DNA of 64,000 bases. Source: Bimuria novae-zelandiae CBS 107.79 (Eukaryota > Ascomycota > Dothideomycetes > Pleosporales > Didymosphaeriaceae). The translations under genes and the position numbers were made by a program. How positions within the stretch are numbered: the stretch's first letter is position 1; the number at the start of each line of letters is the position of its first letter. A model generated the notes under the pieces. That model ran no database searches, had not been told where the DNA came from, and was given only the letters and a program-made list of their open reading frames with translations. The DNA is taken from the NCBI GenBank assembly GCA_010015655.1, contig ML976658.1, positions 1,011,087 through 1,075,086 on the forward strand. The letters run 5' to 3'. This document shows, piece after piece, positions 34,082-46,475 of the stretch.

Positions 34082-37000
34082 ATATCTAATTCACCTGTAC
34101 AATGGAATTAACACGAAGAGTTACCCGCTAGATCTTAAAAATAGTAAAAGACCCTTAAAGCAGGTTACTACTTGCAGGACCCTCTAAATAAGAGCCTCTA
34201 ATAGTTACAACGCCTATAGAAGACCTAATAACACTTGCAGACCTAGAGGAAGACCCCCCTACTATTATAGATAGTAATAATAACTAATAATTAGAGGAAG
34301 TTACCCTTTAAGAACGCCTAGGCGTGCTATAGCTCTAATAACGTATTTAAGAACTAGAGGCCTCCCTAATAGTAGAGCGTTACTAATCTAAAGGCAAAAC
34401 CCTAGTTAGGAACAAGATAATAACTACTAGCATCTCTAACAACTCCTAAGAGCCTAAGGAGGGTCACGGCAACCTAGACAAGGCTAAAGACACAAGCGAT
34501 AACTTATTAAGCAATAGCTTAATAAAGGACGCGTCCTTAAGCTTAGATAATGCTAGTTAAGACTAATTTAGGGCCTCTAGAAGCATCCAACGCCCGCGGA
34601 AGAAGGATAAACAAGGCTAGGCCTACACTAGTCGCGATAAAGAACGTTAGATTTAAATAGCGGCTACTACCCTAGACGCACAGCTACTAAAGCCGCTAGA
34701 ACCCCTTTAATTTAAAGGTAGGGGTCGTAAGGAACTAAACTTATAGAAGAAGGCCTATAAGGACTATATTAACTTTTTACTCGCCCTTAAAACTAACGAA
34801 GCGCAGGTTAGGTTCGCAGTAAGATACTTAGGAGATATACAACGTAACTACTAAAACTAAACAGTCGCCAAGATCCTAGAGCAGAAGCGATACAGGAAAG
34901 TTACCTAGGACCTTCTATAGTAGACTATAGTGGACTCCCTAGGATTAGCCTAGGAGCGAAAGAGTGCCGCTCGCTAAAGGATTAAGGTAGCTAAATAAGG
35001 CAAGAAGACCCCTATAGAACTCCTTAACTACCTTAAGGACTAATAGGAGGAATGCGACCTAGAGAAGGCCTTAGATAATAATAATAAAGACTACATTAAT
35101 AACTTCTACATGGCACTAGACAAGAAAATCTAAGAACGCCTTGAATAGTAGCCACGCGAATAGAAGAGCCTCTTTTACTTAGAAGTAAAGGTAAATATAT
35201 ATTAGCAAGCGTTAAAACCTTATAAGTTAGGGAAACGACGTACACACGATATTAATAATAACTTCCTTAATAAGCTAGCTAATAAAAGGCGCGATCGAAA
35301 GCGATCTAGGTTAAATAATATAAGACTATACTAGAGACGCCACGATAGCGACCGTCGCGACAAGGATAGCAAGAAGAAGGCTTAGGCAGTAGAGGACAGG
35401 GACAAGGACTAATACTTTTATTGCCACGAACTAGGCTATTATAAGGCGTCCTGTTTAAAGTACAAGGCCGAGGCGGGGAAAGACAAGCTGTAGACTAAGA
35501 GGCCTAATAGTCTATAGGCAAGGTTAACTATAATAAGGGTTAATAATAACTAGTTACAGCCGTAAGGACCCCTAGAAATAAGAGTGGTAGCTTACTAATC
35601 GCGCTAGACGGTAAAGTATAGCACGAGGGTAACTAATAATAGATTAAAGCCCTAGTAGACTGCGGAGCCAAAGCGAATTTTATTAGTAGTAATCTAATAA
35701 AGCGGTTAAGGGTTGCGGTAACGATAATAAATGGCAAACGCTACGTGGCGCTAAACAGACAAGACTTAGGCGTTCTAGGCCAGGCGAAGCTCCCCTACAC
35801 TATTATAGATAGTTATAGTAAAACTAAGAGCGGTAGTTGCCTGTTTACAGTTAGTAATATTAGTAGATTTAACATGGTCCTAGGAATGCCCTGGCTAGCA
35901 GAATATAACCCTATTATAAACTTCTATAATAAGACTATCCGCTTCGCCTATGGGAAGCGCAAATAGACTAAGATCTCTACTAAATTAGTAGAAAAGTTCG
36001 CTGGCACGGCTAAAGACATAGTAAATAACTGTTTTGTTATATATGCCACCCTAAAGGACACATTAAGAGGCCCACCTGGGACGCTACCTAAAGAATACTA
36101 GGGACGGTAGGAGGAAGCCTTCTTTAAAGAAGCCGTAAGCATCCTTGCCGACTATGGCCCCCACAAGATAAAGATTAATATTAAGGAAGGCAAGGAAGTG
36201 CCTTTTAGACCACTTTATAGTCTATTAGAGTTAGAGTTAGCAGTTCTGCGCGACTATATCTAGAAAAACCTTAAATAGGGCTTTATTTAATTGTCGCGAT
36301 TAAGCGCCGGGGCACTAATCCTTTTCGCAAAGAAAAAGGATGGAGGCCTCCGCCTCTACGTCGACTATAGGGGACTAAATGCAGTTATAATAAAGAACTA
36401 ATACTTACTTCCCTTAATACAGGAATCTCTTAACTAACTAGGGGATGCCTAGATCTACACTAAACTAGACCTAAGGGACGCCTACCACCGCGTCCGAATT
36501 AGGGTAGGAGATAAATAGAAGATAGCCTTCTAAACAAGATATGGACAGTATAAATACATAGTAATACCTTTTAGCTTAACAAACGCGCCTGCGACCTTCT
36601 AAAGCTATATTAATAACATACTATTAGACCTTCTCGATATCTGCTATATTGTGTACCTCGACGATATCCTCATCTACTCTAAGACAAAGGAGGAACATAT
36701 CCAGCACGTTTAGACAGTGCTAGAACGCCTTATTAAACGCCGGCTATACGCCAAACTATCTAAATGCGAATTCTACACACGCAAGGTGGGATACCTAGGC
36801 TTTATAGTATCCCTAGATAGCGTAGAGATAGAGGAGGACCGCGTCGCCTCTATAAAAGATTAGCCTAAACTAAACTTAGTCTAAGTAGTTAGGATCTTCC
36901 TTAGCTTTACTAACTACTATTAAAGGTTTATAGAAGGATTCTTTTAAGTGGCGGCACCCCTTCACGCCCTAACGAGAAGGCTAGAGGGAGCCACTAAGGG

Positions 37001-39300
37001 CGAATAGCGATAGAGACTTAAGAAATTAGTTATAATAAGCCTACTAAAGCAGGCTAAGGCCTCCTTTTACTAGCTAAAAGAGAGCTTTATGCGAGGGCCC
37101 TTACTAGCCTACTTTAACCTTAAAAGACCCTCGAGAGTAGAAACCGACGCTTTAGGTTTCGCGATCTCAGGTATCTTAAGCCAACCGTAACTAGACAAAC
37201 ATAGAAAGCTATAATAGTACCTAGTTACTTTTTATTCGCGCAAGATAAACCAGGCAGAACGAAACTATAACACGCATAATAGTAAGTTACTAGTAATTAT
37301 TAAAGCTTTTAAGCATTAGCGACACTACCTAGAGGGTGTTAGTAAGAAGGTTAAGCTTTTAACTAATTATGCTAACCTGCAAGGGTTCATGTCTATAAAA
37401 GTCCTAACTAGATAGTAGGTAAGGTGGGCCGAATAGCTCGCGACGTTTAATTTTAAAATTAAACACTATCTAGGAAGGACAAATCCCGCTAACGGACTAT
37501 TATAGAGACCTAACTACGAGTTAGAGGAGGAAACAAGCTTAGGCGGGATAGGCAGTTCCTAGCAAAGACTCCTTAAGGCCCTATAGTATAAGTTATAGCT
37601 AAAAGGCGACGCTTCGGACGAAGTAGGCGTGGCAGGCAGCCTATAGCCACTAAAGTAGGTAAGAAGCCCTAGACTAGTGGTAGCAACGAGGATCGCTAGA
37701 CCTAGAACGTTAGTAACTAAGGAGGCAGTAGTAAACGATTTAGTAAGCGCTTACCCTATAGTAGAGCTATTAAAGAGAAACAGCCAGGGGGACGAAACTA
37801 TAGAACGAATCCTCTAGTACCTCTAAGGGCCAGAGATGGCAAAGCCAGAATGGCTAAAGCGCTGGATAATTAGACCGGCCAACCTATTACGGTACGAGAA
37901 TAGGCTATACGTGCCACCTCTAGCGAGGGTACACGTCCTTTAATAATGCCACGATAACCTCCTCGCGGGCTATTTTAGTTTTATTAAAACCTTAAAGCTA
38001 GTGCTGCAGGAGTTCTAGTAGCCTAGTGTCTAATAATACGTAAAGAACTATGTCTAGACCTGTTAAGCGTGCTCTAGGGCGAAACCTGTCTAATACGCAA
38101 CGCACGGCTAACTTAATAGCCTGCTAGTCCTAAGGGGTATCTAGGAGGACATCGCTATAGATATAGTAATAGATCTACTTAAGAGTAAATCTAGAGCCTA
38201 TCGTTATAACAGTATCCTAGTAATTATTAACTAGTTTTTTAAGATAGCACACTACATCCCCACGCGAAAGGACCTAAAGGTAGTAGAGCTAGCTAAGGTC
38301 TTTAAGAGAGAGGTTCTGCGCCTACACGGCCCTTTAAAGTTAATAGTTACGGATAGAGGTAGCCTATTTATATTAGCTTATTAGAGCACCTTTACTTAAT
38401 ATTTAAAAACTAAGTAACTCCTCTCTACTGCCTTCCACCCGCAGACAGACGGACAGATAGAATAATAGAACTAAACGCTTAAATAGTACCTTTGAGTATT
38501 CTGTAACTACGAATAATCTAATTAGGCAGACCTTCTATCTAAAGCAGAATATTTATATAATAATAGCATCTATAGCTTTATAGGAGTGTCGCTATTTATT
38601 GCAGTGTACGGCCTAAATCTACTAATAGTAGGCCTGCCCCGAGAAGTATAGCTGCGCGGGTTGGTACCTACGGTAAGGGCCAGAGCGGTAGTTCTAGCCT
38701 AGACTAGGACCCAGATAACCTAAGCGATCCTTAGGGCACAGGCGTACCAGGCGACGTGGTATAATAGGAAGCATAAGGCCCAAACCTTTATAGTAGGGGA
38801 CATAGTATACCTCGACGCCCGCAATATATAGTTAACTAGGCCTAAAAAGAAACTTAACTATAAGTCCTAGGGTCCCTATAGGGTAAAACGGCGGATTAGT
38901 TAACAAGCATATAAGCTAGAGCTACTAAAGGACTTTAATATTTACCTAGTGTTCTATATGTCTCTCCTAAACTAGGCAGCCCTAAAAGGACTACTACAAT
39001 AGGAGCAAAGCCCGCCTAAGGTTATTATATTATAAGCAGGGGAGGATATATACCTAATTAAAGGAATTAAATCTAGGGTACTCTAGGACGGAGAATGGCT
39101 GTATAAAGTTAAGTAGAAAGGATACGATAGCGATAAGAACCAGTAGTTATCTATAGAGGAAATCTCTAAAAGGGCGATAAAGCAGTTCCTAAAGGGCTTA
39201 AATAAGGAGACTAAAAGTCGCCCTAGACAAGAGCCTAAAAGGCGGGGTCGCTCCCCCAGAGAAGGAGGAAGACAGCACTTAATAGTAATTAGTAATAGAT
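34082..39300 (+). pseudogene. Gypsy D gag-pol, inactivated by many TAG/TAA codons
   Basis: Gag from ATG 34099 (MELTRR) to a zinc knuckle CHELGYYKASC near 35425-35460. Retropepsin: ALVDCGAKANFI near 35650, then a 73-codon open stretch 35745-35966 with [37 protein letters not shown] near 36320-36380, LDLRDAYHRVRI near 36470, YLDD box at 36654-36665. RNase H: VETDALGFAISGILSQ near 37140-37190. Integrase: VIDLLKSKSRAYRYNS near 38170 and AFHPQTDGQIE near 38430-38462. Most stops are TAG at positions where Gln or Trp is expected, as RIP produces. The frame is otherwise largely preserved, so few indels have accumulated. Confidence 0.9.
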
Positions 39301-39659
39301 TACCCTAGAGAGTACACTTTATAGGCTGCGAAATACTAGAATAAATAAAATAGAAGATTCTTAAATAGACTAAAGACTAGAACGAGCTATCTAGGCCTAT
39401 TTACGCCTCTCGGGGCCTAACAAAGGCTCACAAGCCTATTTAGACCGTACCCAACGCGATCATAGCCAACCAAGACCTAACTAAAACCGCCTAAGGATAT
39501 AGAACGTAAATAAAATCCGGACACCGTTAATAGGGGCAGAAATCCCTAGATTATACTAAATAACCTTCTTAATTAGTTAGGCGCTTAGACTTATAGGCTT
39601 ACTAAAAAGTCTCTTAACTGCCCTTACTCTTAATTTTCTTCTTTACTTCCTCCGCGAGG

Positions 39660-40608
39660 AAGTCTAGCGTGGCTAGGATACTAGCCTTAAACGCTAACTA
39701 CTTTAAATTAGTATTAATAACCCAGGATTAGGGTTAAAGACTTTTACTAACTTAGGAGCAACCTTCTTGCGCCTAGGGGTAAGAGCACTAGTAGTAACTA
39801 GGGAGGTCGGACTACCCCCCTCTATAGTAGAAGCTTTCCTCTTCCGCTTCTTCTTAATAGAGAGGCCCACCACCAGAATAATCTCCTTAGGAGGCCAAGT
39901 GTTATAACCTAAGTAGTAGGGGGTTAACAGGTTTCCGCAGAATTTGGATCTAGTGGCCCTATGCGACTTAGTCTAGATAACCCTTAACTACACTAGATAA
40001 TACTTATATAATAATATTACTCTATTCTGTCTCTAGTACCTGCGCGGTGGCCTTTACTAATACCTTATCTAATCTAGAGAGGTTAATTTTATCGCATGTG
40101 TACGCATTAATTTAGCTCGAGCGCGGTATAAAGGAAATTAGGATACTTAACACGTTCTCTAAGTTATCTTCGGGTATCTGCTACTAATTAGCCTTAAAAC
40201 CCCTACATGACCCTTAAAGCGCCGACTTACCTACTAATAATCCTTACTACCGCTATAGCAGGCATCGCAGCGGCAGATCGAATCGTAGTCCTCTAAATCT
40301 ATTAGGCTAAGATTAATATACACTACTTTAGACTGGACACAACGTATCTCCTTAACCTAAAACTAGCAGAGCTTTATCTTCTTATAATTAGACTACTTAA
40401 GGCTATCTAGGATAATAGGAAGGTAGGTATAGCACGGGTTAATAGTACTAATCGCGCTCGCACGCGCCTTATTAACTAGGGCCTTAAGGATAGCGTTTGC
40501 GGTACTTATAGTGCCAAATAGCGTGGGTATGTCTAGACAAAGTCCAAACGTTGCTGAAGAGGGTGGTGGAGAAGTGACAAGTACGGGGACGACTCGACAG
40601 GCCTGCAC
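39660..40608 (-). pseudogene. Antisense frame between pol and 3' LTR of Gypsy D
   Basis: One minus-strand frame can be followed for about 315 codons from 40608 to about 39660, and all interruptions seen in it are TAG or TAA. Segments: an open 71-codon start (LCLDIPTLFGTISTANAILK, ALVNKARASA, LPIILDSLK); a cysteine-containing part (VKEIRCVQSKVVYINLSLI, YDSICRCDACYSGSKDY); RFKGHVGVLRLISSRYPKI; and a C-terminal part (GNLLTPYYLGYNTWPPK, SIKKKRKRKAST, TPRRKKVAPK). Cys clusters plus a basic tail suggest nucleic-acid or metal binding. It is not gag, pol or env. No family is recognised. Confidence 0.55.
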
Positions 40609-40900
40609 CAGGTTAGTCTACCTTCACGACCCCTAAATTTGGAGCGGCTAGGTACCAAAATGGGGGGCATCTAGGGTCAGGCACCCTAGACTACTATAGA
40701 TTAGCCAGGTCGTACTTACGGGTTAGGGAGCCTCCAGGATGAGGTAAGCTGCCGAGTGAAGAGTAAGAATAAGGGTTTTAGGCCTTAGTGTAAGCCTAAG
40801 ATTTAGCTTACGTTATTAGCTTACGTAATACGCGAGGCCTAATTAGGCTAGTTATTATATACTTATTCTCGCGGTTAAGACCCTTAAAGAAAAGAGCCTT

Positions 40901-41073
40901 TGTCACGAGTCGTAGGTCGAGGGCCCTCGACGGCCCTAGTCCGCTCTAGACCGGCGCTATCCGGGCCTTCCGCCTATCTACTTCCCTCGCCGCAGCCCTT
41001 CTCTTCCCTCTCTAAGGGATCGCCTTAGTACTGTGGATAGACTAAGTCGCCCGTAGTTAGGGCGCTTTTTACA
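40901..41073 (+). repeat. 3' LTR of Gypsy D
   Basis: 173 bp, differs from the 5' LTR at two sites near its end (CCTGTAGTCAG versus CCCGTAGTTAG). Confidence 0.95.
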
Positions 41074-41211
41074 TTAGGCTTTATTATAAGATATACTATA
41101 GCAAGACGTAAGCGTAAGAATAATAAAGAGCAGGAAATAGTTTACTATTATAATTATTAATTAGTATAAAGTAAGTATTATGAAGCGTTATAAAAATACT
41201 AGGCTTATAAC

Positions 41212-41388
41212 TATTATGTATATTTAACTTTATTTAAGGAGCTCGTAAATAAAGTCTATTAAGGAGATGAAGCTCTACTAAGGCACTAAGCTATTTAGGG
41301 ATTTAGGGGATCCCGTGCTTAGCTGCTTAGCTACTTGGATTAATCCTAGCTAGCACAGAAAGCTCTAGCAAGTTGCCCTTTTATAACA
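41212..41388. repeat. LTR of copy B, right
   Basis: 177 bp, ends CTTTTATAACA before TATAG. Same length as its partner. Confidence 0.87.
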
Positions 41389-44095
41389 TATAGCCTTAAG
41401 GGATATTAGCTATAGCTTTTATAGCCCTAGATTATCGTACTTAACGCCTAGAAAATAGGGCTAAGATGTTTTTTATACTAATAAAGGATATATAGAAGGC
41501 GTTAGTCCGCAAGCTAAAGGTAAACCTATAAAAGTTACTATCTAAAGCTTTTAAGGACTTATAGCGTATCTTTTATAGGGAACAAGCTGATAAGCTCCCC
41601 CTACACTATAGACCTAGAGTGAATCTTTTTATCCCTCTTGTGAAAAAAAAATAGCAAGACCCTAGAGATTCCCTATAGCCCCTTATTTAATATTTCTCGT
41701 AAAGAGTTGCTTGTCCTTTAGAAAAAGCTTACTAAATACTTAAATAAAAGTTTTATTTAAGTAAGTAAGACTAGGGCTGCTACCCTAGTATTATTTACTA
41801 AGGAATTTAGTAAAGGACTACGCTTTTATTTTAATTATTAAGCCCTAAATATTATTTTAAAGAAGGACTAGTATCCTTTACTATTAATTAGTAAAACCCT
41901 TTAGCTCCTTATAAAGTCTAAATAGTTTAATAAACTTAATATAATTTAAACCTCCTATAAGCTTTACATGGTAAAAGACGAGGAATAGAAAATATCGTTT
42001 AAAACCTAATTTAGTTTTTATAAGTAGCTAGTAGTTCCTTTTAGCCTAGCTAACTCGCTAAGTATGTTTTAGTAGTATATTAATTAGGTACTAAAGGAGT
42101 ACTTTAATAACTACTACTTAGAGTATATAGATAATGTTCTTATCTCCTCTAGTAGTAGCTAAAAAGACCACGAAGAGAAAATACGTACTATAATTTAGAA
42201 GTTAAGGACCGCAGGACTATATTTAGATATTAAAAAATTTAAGTTTTACGTTAAAAAGACTAAGTACCTTGAATTTATTATAAAAGTTAATAAGAGGATA
42301 AGCATAGACCTAAATAAGGTCTAAATAATTTAAGAATAGGAGCAACTAACTTTATTAATAGGAGTCTAGAGCTTTATAGGCTTTATAAACCTTTAATAAA
42401 AATGTATATAAAACTTCTATAGTATAGTAAGCCCCTTCATAAAGCTTATTAGTAAAGGAGTAGAATTAATTTACGGATAAGAGTAGTAGCATGTATTTAA
42501 CTTCTTAAAGATAGCGTTTTATATAGACTCCGCACTAGTCTACTGTATTATTAAATTAAAATTAGTATTAGAAGTAGACGCATTTAGCTAGTTAATAAGA
42601 GGATACTTTACTTAGTATAATAATAATAGGATTCTATGTCTAGTAGCTTACTTCTTAGTAAAAAATAGCCGAGTAGAATATAATTACGCTATCTATAATA
42701 AAGAGATACTCGTAGTTATTAAATACGTAAATAAATAACACTATATATGTTAAGTAGTAAAGTACCTCACGATCTAAACTAATTATAAGAACCTTACGTA
42801 TTTCGCTACTAAACGAAGATTAGACAAACGACACGTTTAGTAGGCAGATATACTTAGCTATATTAATATAACGTTTATATATAGACTAGGATTAGTAAAC
42901 TTTAGGGCGAACGCCCTTGTTTAGAGGAACTAAGACCTACTAAAGAATAGTAGAAATAATAAATTAAAGTTAAAGCACTTTACGCTTTTTTAAAAAACTA
43001 CTAAATAAAAGCGCCTAAAGTCTTTTCTCCTCTAAATACCTATTACTATAAAGAAACCTAATTATAGTAATGTAGACAAGGACCTAGTGCTCGCTTACCT
43101 AATACGTCCTAAACTACCTATATTAACCCTTTAAGGAGGCGATAACCCTGCTAAGCGACGCAAACTAGACTTTAACACTATATAGTAAAAGGAAAAAAAT
43201 AATAAAGATAGCGCGTATAGCAAGATAAAAGCATATGTTAAGAATAGGCTTAGGAAGTTTAAATCTAAGTAAAAGGTATCTATTAGTATCTTAGAATATA
43301 GTATAGATAACTAAGGATACCTATACTACAGGTTAAGAGAATAAGTACTAGAATTAAAACTTTTATAAATAAAGCTAATAGCGATTGCGCATAGTTCTCT
43401 AGCTTTAAGATATTTAAAATAAAAAAAATACCTATAAGATTCTTGCTTAAGACTACTTCTTCCTAGAAATAACTAACTAAGTAAGGTAGTACATTAAGAA
43501 CTATAATATCTATAGAAAAACTAAACTATAGAGAGAAGTAAAATAGGACCGGCTAAAGTTCTTACTACTACCTAAATAAGGATAGAAAGATATTTTAATA
43601 GACTTTATTACTACACTACTTAAGAGTAATAGCTGCACGAATATTATTGTAATTATAAATAGACTTAGCGAGGACCCTAAGGTTATTAGTCTTTTAACTT
43701 TAATATACCTATAATTATAATAGCATTTTCTTAATACTAGATAGTTGACTACTTCTTTCCTTTCACTACTATATTACACCGCGGGGGATAGTTCGTAAGC
43801 GAATTTTAGACTACACTCTATAAATAAGCAGGTATTGACTAAAGATTATTTTTAGGAAAGCACGTAAAGATAGATAAGTAGATAGAATAAATAAACATTA
43901 TTCTTAAAGCCTACCTCTAGGTATATTATAACTATTAAAATCTATACAGACTAGGAATTAATTACCCTTAATGTTATTAAGGAAACTAATAACGATGTAA
44001 TTTTAAAACTACTCTAATTAAGAAAGCATAACTCTATAATTAATTAAAAAAAGAAACGCTATCCTTTAAACGCTATATATATATATTATAAGTAG

Positions 44096-44269
44096 AACCT
44101 GCGTATTAGCAGATAAGAGAGCTGTAAACACCTTAGTCTCGCGATTAGAAGTGATAAACACGAAATTATCTTGGCTGACGCTGGTAGGAACCACTACGTC
44201 ACAGAGCGCAAGAAGATAGGTGAAAACACACTCTATGGAATTTTAGAATGATATTAAGCATTGAATTAT
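44096..44269. other. GC-richer junction between Gypsy C and Gypsy E
   Basis: 174-bp stretch of moderate GC without a recognised domain or LTR ends. It is the likely breakpoint where E is 5'-truncated. Confidence 0.3.
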
Positions 44270-46475
44270 ATGATTACTAAGAGAGAAGAAAAAGCTAACC
44301 TTCCAGAATATTAACCCTAGGATTATGCAATTAATCTAGAAAAAGGGAAGATACTATCCTTTAGACTACTATGTAATGAAGCTTACAAAGACCTCTAGTA
44401 AAAAAAAAGAATTTATTAAGATAACCCTCGCGGAAAGATATATTAGACTTTTAAAGTTACTAGTAGCAAGCCTATTTATATTTATACTACAGAAGGATAG
44501 ATAGCTAGGGCCTTATATAAACTATAAGAAACTTAACAACATAACAATTAAAAATTAATACCTACTACTAAATATCTTAGAACTTAGAGACTAACTCTTG
44601 AGAGTAAAGATTTTACAATAATAGATTTATAAAATAGGTACTACGTTATATAAATTAAAAAAGTTGATAAGTAGAAGACGGCATTGAAAACACGTTATAG
44701 ACTATTTAAATATATAATTATATCTATTAGACTTACTAATGCACTAGTAATATATTAAGCACTTATTAATAATATCTTGCGCAATTATCTGGACATATTC
44801 GTTATTACCTATATAGACGACATTCTTATCTTTTCCGAAAATAAATCAAATCACGCACCGCACGTACAGATAGTACTAAAAGCACTAGACTAGACACACC
44901 GATAAATTAAGCTGAGGAAATGCAAATTCCATATATAGAAATTAGAATTTCTAGGACACATCGTTAGCACTAACGATATATAAGTAAGCCTAAATAAGAT
45001 TAAACGTGTAAAAAAAACTAGCTAAAACTAAAAAAAGTTAAAAATATCTAAAATTTCTTAGAATTCTATAGATTTAATAGGTAATATGTTAAGGACTACT
45101 CCAAAATTAAAATACCTCTTACTAACGTTACGAAAAAGAACATACCTTTTATATAATTAGTAAAGTGTAGAATGCTATTCTAACTCTTAAAAACTTCATG
45201 TATTATACCACCTGTGCTAGTACAATTTGGATATAATAAACCTCTATAGTTTTTACGGATTATAAGAACATTTAAAGTTTATAACTTCGAAGGAACTAAT
45301 ACTACGTTAGGTAAAATAGGCAAAAATTATAGGATAGTATAAATTTAAAATTATACACACGCTAGGTAAAGAAAATAGATAGGTCGACGCCTTAAGCAGG
45401 CGTAGAGACTTTGTAAAAGATAAAATTAAGATATACTTCGCTATTCTATAAGACAACGATAAAGAATTATTAGAACTTATAGTAGAACTTAATTAACTCC
45501 TTGTTGCTACGCGAGAAGTACCTAAGAAACTGTAAACTAACATTATATTATAATACTACGATAACCCTATACACGGACACCTAGGAGTTAAGAAAATAAT
45601 AGAACTTACTTAAAGAAATTACTTATTTAAAGGAATATAAGACGTAATCACGAAATATATTTAGAAAATATATACGCTACTAGTAGAATAAGTACGCTAC
45701 ACACCTTAAGTATAAAGAGATATAAGTAATCTAGATACCTATGGCACTATAGGAAGACATTACTATAGACTTTATAACTAGGCTGTCTAAGTTAAAAACC
45801 CTATTAAATAGAATAAGGTACGATGCTATATTAGTAATTGTTTATTAATTTACTAAATACGTAGAATTACTACGTTATTATAAAATAACTATAGATAAGG
45901 AACTAGCGTTTCTTATCCTAAACTAATTTATACGATACTACGACATTTTAAAGATAATTATTAGTGACAGAGATAAGCTTTTTACTTTAAACTACTAGAT
46001 AACGCTTATAGCACTTATTAAAATAGAAATAAAAATATTAATAGTATATTATCCACAGACGAGTGGATAAATACAACGTACAAATTAAATAATTAAAACG
46101 TACCTACGCATCTACTGCAACGACTAAAAGAATAACTAGGTTCCCCTATTACTTATAGCATAACCAGCATATAACAACAAAGTATTAGTAATAACTAGAT
46201 ACACACTATTCTATATAAACCACGAAAGACACTTATATCTCTTTAATTAAATATTTTTTATAAATATCAGGGCAGAAGAAGCGATTAACATGGCAAACCT
46301 ATAAGAAAACATACACGAATAACTTTAAGAAAATTTGGAAAAAGTTTAATAGTAAAGCATTTCTTATATAAACTAAAAATAAAAAAAAAACACCTTAGCT
46401 AAAGAAGGGGGATAAAGTATATCTACTTAAAAAGAATCTTCGAACCTAGAAAAATAAATATAAGAAACTAGATTA

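Larger units (their letters stand above)
33889..41073 (+). mobile_element. Gypsy D, complete but RIP-inactivated LTR retrotransposon
   Basis: 7185-bp element with two 173-bp LTRs (33889-34061, 40901-41073), both TG...CA, and a perfect 5-bp target duplication TTAGG (33884-33888, 41074-41078). I count two differences between the LTRs, both C/T. A purine-rich tract (AAAGAAAAGAG) precedes the 3' LTR. Gag-pol order: zinc knuckle, protease, RT, RNase H, integrase, then a C-terminal YDSDKNQ region like a chromodomain, i.e. a Gypsy/Metaviridae-type chromovirus. Downstream of pol is an about 1.6-kb region with an antisense frame. It is the innermost and youngest member of the C-B-D nest. Confidence 0.95.
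32375..41388 (-). mobile_element. Gag-only LTR element, copy B (TR-GAG-like), split by Gypsy D
   Basis: Same family as 11759-13680. LTRs of 177 bp (32375-32551 and 41212-41388); target duplication TACAG (32370-32374) versus TATAG (41389-41393), one C-to-T change. Without the 7190-bp Gypsy D insertion it is 1824 bp. The only coding region is a gag-like frame on the minus strand; no pol domain. It is inserted in Gypsy C. Confidence 0.88.
30180..44095 (+). mobile_element. Gypsy C remnant (outermost element of the nest)
   Basis: Gypsy gag/protease in 30180-32374 (NKGLYGLILSL near 32230 is the damaged retropepsin-to-RT region), interrupted by gag-only element B (32375-41388), and pol in 41394-44095. 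After the insertion, reverse transcriptase, RNase H and integrase follow in order: DPSTK-like region near 41640, EYIDNVLISS (damaged YxDD box) near 42120-42150, a LEVDAF RNase H block near 42570, and integrase FVSEF...TLYK / LGKHVKIDK...IERINIILKAYL near 43790-43920. Frames are full of TAG/TAA. The duplicated bases flanking B (TACAG / TATAG) show the two halves were once continuous. LTRs of C were not found. Confidence 0.7.
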
